Shown: positions 50,122 to 63,189 of the stretch, piece by piece
How the letters are laid out: each line of letters begins with the position of its first letter
How positions within the stretch are numbered: position 1 is the stretch's first letter
NCBI GenBank assembly: GCA_026724425.1
Contig: JAIUCV010000001.1
Coordinates: 1,932,001-1,996,000 of the forward strand
Source: Erythrophleum ivorense
Lineage: Eukaryota; Streptophyta; Magnoliopsida; Fabales; Fabaceae
Length of the DNA stretch: 64,000 bases
Direction of reading: 5' to 3'
The notes under the pieces: model-generated
What the model was told of the DNA's origin: nothing
The model's database searches: none
Seen by the model: only the letters and a program-made list of their open reading frames with translations
Translations under genes and position numbers: made by a program

Positions 50122-52520
50122 ATGACTTCTTGTACTACAACGAGATCTTCTCCTTTCATATCGCAGTTGTTGTTGGCCTAATTCTTCTAATTGTTGTTAC
50201 TCCTAGACTGTTGGATTAGAATTTAAATCTAAAGATAGAGTTTGAATTATAGGAATTGGATGAAGTGACGTCAAAAATTCAGGTTGTGATGATTCTTTAA
50301 GCTCAATGGAGGAACTAGTGTATGCGGCATTAAACGTAGATGTATCGAATAGAAGATTTGCGAATGATCTAAATAAGCTAAAAATTTGCTTAGGGGTTTT
50401 AGAAAGAGATGAAGGCGAGGGAGATATATAAGAGAAGGGGCTTACTTCACCAAAATCACCAAACTGACTAGGCGATATAGAATAAGATAGATTAGCCATG
50501 CCAATATCCTGTTACATTGAAGTCGTCATATATATATAGATGCACTGGAAATGTCAATACCTTGCTGAACTGGCCTCTCTTGTTCTAGACATTTCTTCCA
50601 ATAGTAGGCTGTTGACTTAATAGGTAATCTTGACGTTTTTTACCTCGACAACTTAGTGGAATTTGAAGTTTGGGAAGATCTGGTGCTTGGTCAGCAAGTT
50701 AGGAAAAAATGAAAATCGTTATTCACCAAGAGTACATAATATATTGCTAGCATCTCACTCCACAATATCATGAAAATCTGCAAGTAAAAGATCTTGCAAG
50801 TGCATCCTATAAAGGCCTCTACCAAATCAGCCTAATCAAGAAATATAAAAAGTTAACTATTAATACGTATTAGACCAAGAGAATAATGATGACAAAGATG
50901 ATAAGATGTAATAAAATATATCACATATCCAATAGCAGCACTTAATCTCTGGATCCATCGACGAATACGTTGCCAATACTATCGCATATACTCAGACGTG
51001 TGATCAAAAGGCTACTCCGTGATGGGAGATTGAGATATAATATCTCACTATCCATACTATCACTAAATGAAAAGGTTATGTTCAGACACCCAATTGGTTT
51101 GGATTCTTCCTCAAAGTTGTAAATTATAGAGAGAATCTAATTTGACTGGCTTTTGTAAAATGGGTTGATGGCACTAAATTGTCACAAAATGCAATCTGAA
51201 TGGTGCCACTTTATAATCCAAAAACAAATAAATGACATTGATGCAATCCATATGTCTGGAAAAGTCAAACAATACTCTGGAATCAACTTGCCCATTAATT
51301 ATGGCTGATTTGGGCACCATGCAATCTCTGTATAATGTGGAGTTAAGTAGTAAGTAATTATCAAATAGTTAAAAAATGATGTATAGCATAAATCAAATCG
51401 AGTACATACCTTATCATCTCTCATTGTATCTAGCAAAGCTCTGTATAAACAAATGACTCTAACACTCAGATGAGGAGGTTATCTAACATTCTTCCATATG
51501 TTGCAATAAGAAATTTTTTTTTATAAATAATGGCTAATAAATGAAGTCAATATGTTTTAATAAAAGATGCAAAATTTTTAGTCCTTTTACATACCTAAAA
51601 TCTAGAGGTGAAAATATAGGATATTCTTCAATGTGAGGGTCGGGAGTGGGTGGTCTCTCAGGTGCAAGTATACAAAAGCGATCCCATGCCCACAGATACA
51701 ACAACATCAAACATCTAGTTATGTCACAATCATTCTTATAGGTTGAGTTGCACAGTTAACGATATAAAAAATGCCAACACTACTGATCCCCAACTATAAC
51801 TACCGGCTTGCTCAAAGTCATCTAACAAAGTCAGGTAAATCAAATAAACTCTATAATTGGATCGATCTGTCAACTTCTAATCATGCGAAGAATATATACA
51901 TGGGTAAATTGGTGCATAACCTTATCTTTTGCGTCATCGAGTAGATATACAAAATTCTGAGCCAAGCAAGTGATAGTTAGCTGGTAATGTAATCCCTAGA
52001 AGCCACTGACAAATCTTTGGCCAATTAAAACCCATCCCACCCATAATAGGGTCTCCATTGACTAGTAGGCCTAACTAGATTGCTATGTCCTCAAAGGTAA
52101 TCGTACACTCTCTTCAAGTGGTATGAAATGTGTATGTTTCTTGTTGCCACCGTTTCACTAATGCGCTAACCAATGATGTATCACACTCGAATTGGTTGAT
52201 TCGTGTAACACCATAAAAACTGGCCTATTCGTGTAACACTATAAAAATTGGCCTGCCTCAAATAATCAACAATGACTAGTGGCAAATCGCATAAACGATC
52301 ATTATGTAGAACTCATTATGAGCGAAGTATTCTATCATCTTGCAAATACGGATAAATCACATAACCAACAACTCATTTGAAACAAAAAATAAAATGAAAC
52401 AATATATCTTACCTCTACATCTCAAATGACCTATGATATATACCGCTCCTGTAGGTATAAAAGTGACTCATCCTCTGGACCTGGATGAATAAGTTGTCCA
52501 ACTCTGGCTATAAGATCTAT
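50122..52520 (-). pseudogene. Plant mobile domain (PMD, aminotransferase-like) reading frame, decayed
   Basis: The - strand begins near 52520 with RVGQLIHPGPEDESLLYLQE, then after a likely intron HNDRLCDLPLVIVDYLRQAN, ALVKRWQQETYTFHTT, a stop, ECTITFEDIAI, a stop, LGLLVNGDPIMGG and NWPKICQWLLG. This is the order of the plant mobile domain found in MAIN/MAIL1-type proteins and in transposons. A Ser/Pro-rich open stretch (50203-50499) followed by RRSRCSTRSHL (about 50130) resembles the C-terminal tail of such transposon-borne proteins. In-frame stops and a small duplication at 52200-52255 show the frame is dead. It lies directly downstream of, and on the same strand as, the MULE transposase. 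Confidence 0.72.
52202..52257. repeat. Short tandem duplication inside the PMD frame
   Basis: TTCGTGTAACACCATAAAAA followed by CTGGCCTA is repeated at once as TTCGTGTAACACTATAAAAA TTGGCCTG. About 28 bp per copy; it adds a repeat of the VTRIGQF-type stretch and breaks the reading frame. Confidence 0.7.
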
Positions 52521-52889
52521 ACATAAAACAACACAATTTACTATTATTTATTTAAAATTAACATGTACAAGTATTAATGACATAACATGTTATTAGTCAT
52601 TTTAGAAATGGTCACGTACAAGCATTAATTGTATACCCTATTTATTTATTACAATTACAACTAAGTAGCAATTACAACTTTTGTTACTATACAACTAAGT
52701 AGCAAAAGCGTGGTATAGGCAAGAGGCATAGCTATGCCCTATTTGTTTACAAAGGATACACCTATTTAATTGTCTTAAGGTTTTAAAGTCCATTTCATTT
52801 CGAAAACAATTTGAACAAAATCGACCTCGCTCGTGGAGCATGGATAGATTTGGAACTAACTTTGGACCACTTGATTATGACTAATATTC

Positions 52890-55325
52890 TTGTCTTCTAA
52901 TGGGTTGAAACATACTACTGTATGCATTGCGTATGGTGTTCAAGCAAAATACGGGATCCACAAGTTGGAATGGCTCTAATGCTATCGCGGTGCTCATTAC
53001 TAGAGCATGCTGACATAGGTACTTCTCAACTTGGAATTCTCTACAATCTTATGTGCAGTCATTTAAGTTAACCTTGCAGCAACGACCATATTGACGATTC
53101 ATCTGATCATAAGGCTCTTCGACCTCAAACAATGTCGCTTGCCTATTGAACACCCGCATAACACACAAATGGGAGCGTTGCACATTTGCGACCATCCTTT
53201 TAATCGGAATTTGTGAATACACCTAACCCGTCATTTGAGCATTGATTTGCTCGGTATATTGCACAAAGTATTGGCTGATCTGATAATATGTTGCCTTGGC
53301 TATGCCTGATATAGGTAAAGACCTAACCCTCTTCAAGATGTCATTCATGCACTCTGTTAAATTTGTTGTCATGTGGCTGTAGCAACAACTATCTATATCA
53401 TATGCTTGGGTCCACTGTTTCTTTGAGATCTCAGCAATCCACCTCTGCTTCTTCATGGATGGTAGCTATCTTAGTTAATTTTTCATTAACATACTAACGT
53501 TTGTATACATAACCTTTATAACATAATTAATGGTTTCGCTATAAGTTTCTAATCATATATTATGTGAATAATCAAATACAGAGGAGAAACATACAAATAT
53601 TTTTTAACTTTTGCTTTAGATTTGATGATCTATAATAAATGTAAAGATTGCTAGCCATATAATGAAAACAAAAAACATGATAACCATAAGGTGACAGCCA
53701 ACCAATTTGTGGATTAGCAACGGCAAATAGGATTGATGAATATTTGTCTGATATCAAACAAATACCACGTCTTCCTCGAACTACTCACTTTTGCAAGATG
53801 AAAAGGAACCATGCACATGCTAATTGTGTTTCTCCCTCTATAATAGTAAAGGAGAGATGGATAATATGTCTGTCCCCATCCTATGCCATTGCCATCAATA
53901 GCGTCCTTTTATATTTTTCATAGAAAAATGTCTTATCCACCTGAATCATTGACTTTAAATGCTCAAATATATCTATACAAAGTTTAAATGCCCAAAATAC
54001 ATACTTAAACGCCACCACTACCTCACTAGTAGAATTGTTTTAAGGGTATTGTTTCGTCATAAACTCAGTATATAGCCAGGCATGGAATGTTGTGCCACAT
54101 CCAACCACTTAGGTAATATAGTATATGAGCTCTCCCAGTTATCAAAAGCAATTGCGGTAATTTTATGTTTTGTTTTCCATGCCTTTCTGTATGTTATAAT
54201 GTAATCAAATAAACTCTTTATTCGCTTTATGATTTGGTTGATTGAAACATCAAGTGTCTCAGTCATCATTGCCATAATACATGATGAGATAACGTTGGAA
54301 TCCAATTTTGGATAATCTTATGATATCGTTGTAGACAAATAGGTGTGTGGACCTCCATATCGTGTAATCTGACAAAATGATTCCTTCCCCTTGCCTTTTT
54401 TACATGCTTTGACTCGCCATCTATAACTGTTGTCATATTTTACACACCGACATTCATTATACTTTTTACTTGTCAAATATTTCTTAAAACTATGGTGAAC
54501 TATCACAGAATATAGCTTCATAGCAAGACATAGTGCTTTCTGATTCGGATAACTTAATTCTAAGGTCCCCTTTCTCAAATTCATCGCCTCTCGCTAAGGC
54601 GAAATTAACTTGTTGAAAAAACGTAGCAGCGGAGTCAATATATTGAAATACTGGTTCAACATGAATGGTACCATCATCATCACTCGCACTATCATCATCA
54701 TCAACGGCATCTTCATCGTCTTCATCATCATTATCATAATCAGGGTCAAGTTTTGCATTATACTCATCTTCGTTTTTAAAATTTTTTAGGACATTTTCTT
54801 TTAAGTCAGTTGGAGAAGAAAATTTAATAAAGCCAATTATTGGGCAGGAAGAACTTGGTTGTGAATTGCCCTCTATTGATACAATTTGATAATGTTCAGA
54901 ACAATATGTCAGTCAAGACAACAAATTAGCTGCAGGTAACAATTTATTCACTGAATTTGGCTCAAAGTCAATGCATGACTATGGATCAATGCATGAAGTG
55001 CTTGCATACAATTCAACGACATTTAGCTGTGATGGAAATATGAATGAGATTGCTATATCCTTTGCACATCACAATTATCTTCCAACATAATCACTTGACA
55101 CCATGTTGGGTTTACTGTCGTCGGGAGTATATATATCAAATCAGACACAACATAGTTGTGTGACAGCCGTAACTTTTGAGAAACTACTTGTTTTAACTCT
55201 TATAGAGTTATGTCAATACTAACTGTCATATATTTTGACATTGCACATTGAAATGTTACACCTTGAGTGCTTTCATAAACCCTTCCATTCGCATAAATAC
55301 AAATAATCACATTCCTCCTTGCCAT
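52890..55325 (-). pseudogene. Mutator-like (MULE) transposase, decayed
   Basis: N-terminus at 55325 (MARRNVIICIYANGRVYEST). An acidic Asp/Glu run (about 54660-54730) precedes the MuDR-type DNA-binding domain (54318-54584: LYSVIVHHSFKKY, ECRCVKYD, YRWRVKACKKG, ITRYGGPHTY). The linker 54057-54305 (SYRKAW-like TYRKAWKTKHK, NWESSYTILPKWL) leads into the catalytic domain: FWAFKLCIDIFEHLKSMIQVD (53960-54010, first Asp), KRTLLMAMA, IIEGET, ICLISDKYSS (about 53740, second Asp). HMTTNLTECMNDILKRVRSLP (53223-53456) and a SWIM zinc finger (C-x-C then C-x-H, about 52999-53058) complete the order. Several in-frame stops and frame changes make it inactive as written. Confidence 0.87.
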
Positions 55326-55500
55326 TTTTTTCACCTGAAATATCTTGACGGCAAACATGTTTTATACAGTCATTGTTGTAATGGATTTTTTTGTTCACTT
55401 TGAATTATTCAGTTGCCTAAACAATTCTTTTTCTATATTTATTTAAATATGATCCAAAGTTTCTCTTTCAATTATAATAATTATCATTGTTATATATTTT

Positions 55501-56348
55501 TTAACAAATTTAAATAATTACCTACTAATAATTATAAATATTTATTTGCTTTTATTTCACATTATTTTCACTTTCTTTTCTCACAATTATGAACACTATA
55601 TTTGTTTTCTTTTTAACATTTTCTTCTCATTTTACTTTTTTAACTAATTTTTTCTGTTTAAACTCCTTTTTTATTTAATCTTTTAAAACACTTTTTTCTT
55701 CATTTTACCTATTTTCACTAATTTTTTCGACACATTCCTAAAACATATCTTTCTTATATTTCCAATTATTATTCATTAAATTACTATCTAATATATATTT
55801 TTCTCCTCATTTAAATTATAGTCTTTCACTAACTATAACTTTTTTCTAATTATAAATGTGTACATATTTTAAAAACTTCCCCATTTTTGTCACTTACTAA
55901 TTTCATTTTTTTAACAAATTTATTTGACAAATTTAAATAATTGATTGCTAATAATTATAAATATGTATTTGCTTTTATTTCATATTATTTTCATTTTCTT
56001 TTTCCACAATTATGAACACTATATTTGTTTCCTTTTTATATCATTTTCTTTTTAACATTTTCTTCCCATTTTACTTTTTTAACTAATTTTTTCTATTTAA
56101 GCTCCTTTTTTTATTTCATCTTTTAAAACATTTTTTTCATTTTACCTATTTTCACTAATTTTTTTGACATATTCCTAAAACATATCTTTCTTATATTTTA
56201 AATTATTATTTATTAAATTACTATCGAATATATATTTTTCTTTTCATTTAAATTACGATCACTCACTAACTATAACTTTTTTGTTAATTATAAATCTGTA
56301 TATATTTTGAAAACTTCTCCAATTTTGTCACTTACTAATTTCATTTTG
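55501..56348. repeat. Tandem duplication (~428-bp period) upstream of the MULE transposase
   Basis: Copies at about 55501-55920 and 55929-56348 share AACAAATTTAAATAATT, CTAATAATTATAAATAT, CACAATTATGAACACTATAT, CCTAAAACATATCTTTCTTA and CACTAACTATAACTTTTTT in order. They differ by scattered substitutions and short indels, including an extra 18-base segment in copy 2. It may be a subterminal part of the MULE. Confidence 0.8.
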
Positions 56349-57780
56349 TTTCTTATTTTGACATTCAAATGCATTCCACTTTCTTATGCCTTATAATTTT
56401 TTAACCTTACTTTAAATTACTATTCTCTCATTTAAATTACTATTTTCCTCTAATTTTGTACTTTTTTATACATATATTTCACAATTTTTCCTAATATACA
56501 TATATATATATATATATATTTCCAAACATTTATACTTTTTTCCCATCATTCTTAGTTTTAACATCAATAAGTTTCTTTTTTGTTATGACCACAAATTTTT
56601 TCCTTTCCTTAATTTTCCTCCAATTTCTAAATGTCTCATTTTTATTTTATTCAACCTTTTTTTCTCCAATATTATTTACACAATTTAAAACTACTAAATC
56701 TCTTCGTATATTCTCAAAGTCTAATTTAAATAACAAATTTTTCTACTTAAACAATCAATTTTTTTTCAGCAATTTTTCCTTCCTTCATTCACAGTGTTAT
56801 AATTTTTTTTTTCTTTTTGCTAAATATATATCTAAAATAATACCCATAATCAGTATTAATTTTACAACAAACAATATTCCATGACTTAAAATTTATAAAT
56901 TCAAACAATATTATTATTTTGCAAATATTTCAAACAATATATATTTTACAATAATAATAAAATTAATATATTTGATATACAAAAATGAGTTACCTAATAA
57001 TTTTGTACCAAATGTGTCTCCATTCTTTGTAATATTTTCTCATTCACTAACACTTCAAAACAAAATTTTTTAACAAGCCTCATAGATGGTAAATTTTGCA
57101 AGAATGATAATTTTAACCACAGAATTAGAGTTGTGAGACTCAGCCATTTTATAAAAGAGAAGTTCTGAGGGCAATTTTGCAATTTTTTTTCATTATTTGT
57201 AATTTTTTTTCAACCAATCAAACCATCTAAAAATGTTTCTCAGCCAATAAAAACACGTCATGTATATGGAAAACACAATAATTTTTTTTTACCGTTACAT
57301 GTTTACACGTGACCGGTCACATCTTCATGAATTCAGATTGACACAGACCAAATTAAGCTTGTCTAAATTTGAACTTTGTCAGTCCGAATTCAGCTCCCCA
57401 CCTCATCACCCTGCAATTTCTTACTTCTCTGTGTATTTCTTTTTGCTTTGTTATTTCTCGTGAATTTTTTTTTCTTTTGGTTATCTCTGATTCAAAAGAC
57501 GCATGACTTGGTGTCCTCGCGTTGAATGTGCCATGGCCCAGTATCCAACACACCGACAAACATGAAAATATGTGTTTGGACTATATAGCCTATAAACAAG
57601 TACCCTCGTTAATGTCATTTAGATTAAGAACTGGGTTGAAACTTGAAAGCAAGCAGTTTTCTACATAATCATATACAAGTTAGGGTATTAACACGACAAA
57701 TTCCAGTATCAAACTATATGTGCAAGTAGAATTTCATTTTGCACATCCATTTAGGTTATGTGCTAATACAGACTTGCCTA
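56349..57780. other. AT-rich intergenic region
   Basis: T-rich on the + strand up to about 56880, with a TA run at 56499-56520. The open frame 56585-56884 is Phe/Asn/Ile-rich low complexity and is rejected as a gene. The last few hundred bases form the 3' flank of the VAMP727 gene. Confidence 0.5.
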
Positions 57781-57786
57781 AACCCA

Positions 57787-60700
57787 TCAACATTTGAAGC
57801 CCTTGCAGGCAATAAGCCACAATATTAAAACCAAGATAAGTACTGCACCTCCCACAATCAGCTTCATTTGCAGATTCTGAAGCCACATTTTCCGCCTTAG
57901 ATGCCTGCCTTGCCTCTGGAATCTGTCAGCCTAATTTGGGAGGGAAAGAAAATCACAACATCAGTAGCAAATTAGGGACAATAGATAACAATAGACATCG
58001 ATATGGGACATGGACATGGATAATAGAATCCGAAAGAATCTGAAGTATCTTTGTGTAATCTAAAATATTGTGTGACGTTTAATACAGGCGTCTAATATGC
58101 GTAGGAAACAAATAGAACATTTGAAGCGTCCTTATTATTTTCTTTTTGCACTGGTATAAACAAACGAGGAGTAATAGATACCTGGAACTGGAAGTTTTCC
58201 GTTTTATCTACCAGAAGTTCAATCTTCTCCCCACGATCCAAAACCTGTAATCAGGTAACGCAAAGGCTGTTACTAGAGTGCCCAATATGAGCAACAACTT
58301 CATGCCTTGCTTTATTGAGCAAACATAAGAGAGACTCAAGCTCAAGTCAACAAAGACCCGAAGCTTACAGAAACATTTTGTATAATGTCAAAATCTAGGT
58401 ATTAAGTACTAACAACTTGAGTTGTATTGTACTAATGTTCCAAAACCTCTAAATATGATTTGGGTTTAGAAAAACAAAAGCTGAACACAATGCGAACCAG
58501 TCAAAGTACAGGAACTCAGATTAAAAACATTTTGTCCTATACCATGATCATCAACCATGGCAGACCTTTGGTCTATTACAATTATTTTGAGAAAAGCTAT
58601 TATTTTTAGATTTCTTAGTTTCTAAGCAAAACCATTATCAATGTTATGATCCAAATTGCAAGTTGTGGGACTTAAGTCCTACATTAAAAGTATGAGATTC
58701 TGATACGAGATTTATGTAGATTTTAGGCTCTCCAACCCTAGAAGTTAGCTTTTTGAGAATGGCTCTCCCAAAGGTTTAAATCAATTGGTATTAGAGCCTT
58801 CCACAGTTCCACTACCTCCAAGCTGCAATTGTATAACATAGCGCACGTGGTGACACGGGTATTGCGTTGATCACTCAAGCTACAAAGCTAGCATAAAGCC
58901 AGCCCATGTGGGCACGAGGGCTGCGTAGCATGGTAAAATATTATGATCCGATTTGCAAGGTATGGGACTCAAGTCCCACATCGGAATAATATAATTTGAA
59001 TATGGAGTTTATATGGACTTCGGGCTCTTTATCCTCCTAAGGTAGTTTTGGAGGTATGGTTCTCTCAAACATTCATATCAATTAAAATCTTTCATAAACA
59101 AATTTATCAAATAAAAAGAAGCATATGCAACAAGGAGCACAATTGTGAATATTCCAGCTCTAAAACATAGTCTGTCCCAATATTCTACTTAATACTCACA
59201 AGTTAATCCAGCAAGATCCTGTTCCTGCCCCAAGTGTGTCACTTCATTCTAAATAACTTCGATTTACTATTTCCCTGGCAGTTTATTTGTAACGTAAAAC
59301 TTGTCCCTTCATCCTGAATGGGTCAAATTGTAGAAACTTTCTTAATATTTCTTCCTCAATCCACTCCACAGAAACAGATAACAAGAACTAGAATCTTTTT
59401 TGTTGTTCTAATATTCACAATAACTAAAACTTATGCTTACAAGAGACTATTGATTAACCAGATGAGTATAATTTCTGATGCATTTGTAAAAGGTAGTATC
59501 ACTAGTTATCTTGACTAGAACATCGCTCCAAGGCGCTGCAATAAACAGGAGTCACTAGTTGTTTTATAGAAGCATATAAATCCAGGATATTTCATTCCTA
59601 CACTCCTCATAAAATTTCATTTACCTAATCTAATCAACTATCCATGCACCATAAGTTTTAAGAAAGGTACCGTAAGCTTTGGAAGCAAGCATGGCTACTC
59701 TCATAAGCAGATATGCCTTAGACAACACTACCTCAGAACAACAGAATTTTGATGTGCTCCAAAGCTTCAATTGAAAATACTGAATGCAAGAATAAATGAC
59801 ACAAGTGTACTTTGAGCATCAAATCACAATTCAGGCAAAATTCTAATATGAAGAGAAATTTAAAAGGAAAAACTTCATTACTGAGCTACTAACAAATCAT
59901 TTTACTTATTTTAAATCCAAATTTTTACTCTTGCACCAGCATGTTAGCTCTGAGATCTTTAGATATTAATGCCTTTGTATAATTAACATCTTAAAATAAC
60001 AAAATCCAAAAGTTTAACAAAAATTTAAAGCATGGGATCCGAGAAGGATCAAAACTCAAACTTATAATGACCAGAGATTAAAGTGCGTGTATGGGCACAT
60101 TCAGGCATGTGCAAACAAGGGTTAGAAAGAAAGGGAATATGTGAATATTATTTTTTATTGAAAAACAGAAGACAACAATAACAGTCTTCCTCATTTTCCT
60201 TGGTCTGAGAACATCTGACCACATTTTGGTGTACTTAGGAATTGGGATGCTTGTCAGGATGAGTGAACCTCTGGGTAGGTCTAGCAGAGAAGCTGGTAAC
60301 TTGTAATGCTCCAGTAAAAACTGGTAGCAAATAGGATTGCACCCAATCAATTAATATAATAATATTGTTTTCTGTCCAAATTTTCCTCATTTCTTTACAC
60401 TTATGTTACTATCCCTTATCATTTCTTACATCTACTCTGTAACTATTCCATGCTATAAATTCACTCCACTATGAACAGTTGTCAATATTATCATTATTTC
60501 TTATTTTCTCTCGCAGAAATGCTATAACTAATCCATAAATTATTATGTCTCTTGTTATATCCTAATTATTTGATAGTAATATAAATAATGAAAAAATATT
60601 TCATTGACAAGCACATCCTCAGGCATCAAGACACTACTTGAAACAACCATAGTGATTGGTCTTTGTTTCCAAATGCACATCTCACAGCTTAAGCTTTATA

Positions 60701-62302
60701 CTGGAACCATGATCATGTTTAAAACATGAGATAACACCATATATAGGAAGTGATTGAATATTATTTTATGGTTCTGAAATGAAAACAACTAAGAGTTCTT
60801 CCAGTCCAGAAATCTATACGCAGGTTATTGTGAACATTAATTGAATCACATCAGCAGGCATAAGGGGAAATCATCCTTTGCTACCAAATATGGTGACATC
60901 CCAGCTGCAGTTCTATAAGTACACCTCTAGACCAAACACTATCCTCGCCATTGCACAAAAACATCCCTTAAACGACATAGTAGTAAAAGAAAAAGGAGGC
61001 CCACAGAATATGTTCAACACTACCTACTTAGAGACAAGATTAACATTTGTAACTAACTGACATTAACTGATTGAAGGCCAAATCACTTGACCTGCTTTCT
61101 TTAGTAGCTTAAAATAACTTTTTTTTAATTAATTTTATTTATCATTTTTATTCTGGAAGAAAAGGGAAATGACAGCAATGCATTTATAAATAAGATTGCT
61201 TCCAAAAAAAATTCTAGACTCCAGTTAATCTTTTCATTTTCCTTCTTAGAGTGAAGCTTTAAACAGACGCAACTGCAACATTTATCTTGCAAAGCATGCA
61301 TAAGCCATCTCTTTCACAAGGCAAAGCCCCTCATACCACTTCTAGAACCCCCGCCCCCTGAAAAAAAAATTAAATTAAATTGAAAATTAAAAAAGAACCC
61401 TTCTTTTTCCCCAAGTAACATTCTCTCACTCCAACCCCTGAAAGATAAATTTGGAACACTTGCAAATTGCAATCTGTAACTTCCTAGAAAACTCAAGTCA
61501 TCACTTCAATTAGAAATCCCCATCATTTCCCAATACTGAAAAAAAGAAAAAATTCTGTGTTCATTAACAAAAGACACAGTTTTTCACATCAAATAAAAGT
61601 AGAAGAGTGAATAAGAAAGCAGAACGACAATCAATCTCTTTTCCTGGCAAAGATAAAAACAGACTACAAATTGGTATGTACAAATGAAGTTGTCCTATTA
61701 TTATTCCACGAGTCCCATCCGGAAGTGACATTAAAAAAGTCAACTAATTTGACACAGCATTGCACAACCAAAGTTAGTATCCCTTATCTCCAACTCAGCC
61801 AGGAAAAACCAATAAACCCCCCAGAAGAATTTGAAAAAAGCAAAAATCAAATGATACATTTAGAGACCAGTAGCTAGTATATCAATATAAAGAACCAGGA
61901 CCGCTCAAAAAGGAAAGAAATTAAAAGTCAAAAATCAGCATCTATGTACCTGTATAAAAGGTACTTAAAAACAGGTTCAGGATGATCATGTGTAAGATAT
62001 GGGTAGGGTACCATAGTCTCCATTCCTAGACCGTGAGAAAAATATTTTTCATCTCCGGACTCATACCCTATTGGGCAACAAACTCAATCCATATCCCCTT
62101 CCCCAATGGACACTTAAATCCTCAGATACAAAGCAATTTTTTCTCGGAGTTGAGACATGTCTAAATGAAATTTAGACACATAAAATTACAAAAAAAAAAA
62201 GTTTCACAATCATTAATATTATTCAAATACACAATCAACATAAATTGAAACTGTGTAGTCTCAATATTCTCACGTTAGTTCTAAGCTTGCAATCTTTGAG
62301 AC

Positions 62303-62341
<39 letters not shown>

Positions 62342-63150
62342 GGTCTAGGCAAGGTGGGCACCACCATCCCCAAGCCCTTAAAATTTTCCAGAAACATATA
62401 CCACAAAGGTAAATTTTGCGTGTAGCCATAGGGCATGAGTATTTTGATCATCCCTACAACAGGCTAAGAAACATATACCTTCTCAATATTATCCATCATT
62501 ATCCCTTTGACCTCACTTATTTGAGCCTTTAAATTTGATAGTTTACTTATTTCCTCAGGATGGTTCATGCAATATTGCATGTGCTCCTCAAGCTTTGGCC
62601 TGTGCAAAAGGAAGAAAAAAAATCAAAACACTATACTGCTATGAAGAAAACTAAAACTTAAAACTAACCAAATATACAAACCCAAATTCTCTGTCTAAAT
62701 TATATGCAATGCCAAATTTGTCTTCAAATAAATCATCTTCATCAGCAAGTGGGTGGCCATCTTCATTCTTAACGCTTGGACTATAAATCTGTTTAAAGTC
62801 ATCCTTCACACGTTCAAGAAATACAAAAGGCACACTCCTTCCAACTGATTCATCTGCAACCACGAGGAAAACTGCATAGCAGAGAAACACTTCAGAAAAT
62901 AACATGAGAACCAACCAACACTAGTAATACATAAGAATAACAACTAAGAACAATCAATACCAAACCCATTGTCTATGAGGAAGTTAAATGTGTGCCCATC
63001 ACATGAGAATGTGTACTTGCTGCTATTGGAAGGTAGCTTCTGCAAGCATTGAACGGCAATTGTACTGAAATTTCCTGAATATGGTGTGTGCTCGGCTAAC
63101 ACAACAGTTCCTTTGGCAACAAAGCTATAAATTAAACCCCTCTGACTCAT
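57787..63150 (-). CDS. VAMP727: VAMP727-type longin R-SNARE, 5 exons
   Basis: Exons 63150-62961, 62871-62682, 62599-62479, 58244-58182 and 57930-57787 splice in frame at GT-AG sites (708 nt, 235 aa). The longin domain (about 1-125, starting MSQRGLIYSFVAKGTVVLAE) contains the acidic insertion SPSVKNEDGHPLADEDD (about 94-110) that marks VAMP727, which is specific to seed plants. The SNARE motif (about 140-195) has the zero-layer Arg at residue 171 (KVLDRGEKIELLVDKTE). A single C-terminal membrane anchor (about 211-230, KLIVGGAVLILVLILWLI) ends in KGFKC. VAMP727 acts in fusion between late endosomes and the vacuole and in storage-protein delivery. A probable 5'-UTR intron acceptor sits just upstream (63161). 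Intron 4 (4.2 kb) holds a TRIM element. Looks functional. Confidence 0.96.
58642..58783 (+). repeat. 5' LTR of the TRIM
   Basis: 142 bp, begins TGTTATGATCC and ends in TCA. Same length as the right copy, with scattered substitutions, so the insertion is not recent. Confidence 0.8.
58939..59080 (+). repeat. 3' LTR of the TRIM
   Basis: 142 bp, begins TATTATGATCC and ends ATCA; carries GGGACTCAAGTCCCACATCGG in its best preserved form. Confidence 0.8.
62304..62338. repeat. (TA)n microsatellite in VAMP727 intron 4
   Basis: Uninterrupted TA run about 140 bp from the exon 3 donor; likely length-polymorphic. Confidence 0.9.
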
Positions 63151-63189
63151 CTCCAAATAGCTGCACCAATTAAAACCAGGCCCTGGATG

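Larger units (their letters stand above)
58642..59080 (+). mobile_element. TRIM retrotransposon (terminal repeats in miniature) in VAMP727 intron 4
   Basis: Two 142-bp terminal repeats (58642-58783 and 58939-59080) carry the motif GGGACTCAAGTCCCACATCGG, typical of plant TRIM elements. A primer-binding site TGGTATTAGAGCC (58786-58798), one base off the Met-tRNA complement, follows the 5' LTR. The interior is only ~155 bp and codes for nothing. Ends are TG...CA for the left LTR (the right LTR has TA instead of TG at its start). Flanks ATCAA (58637-58641) and ATTAA (59081-59085) are a likely 5-bp target duplication with one change. It is inserted antisense to the host gene. Confidence 0.88.

Noticed and set aside
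56585..56884. 99-codon + strand open frame
   Set aside because: Composition is Phe/Asn/Ile/Leu-rich from T-rich DNA; no domain.
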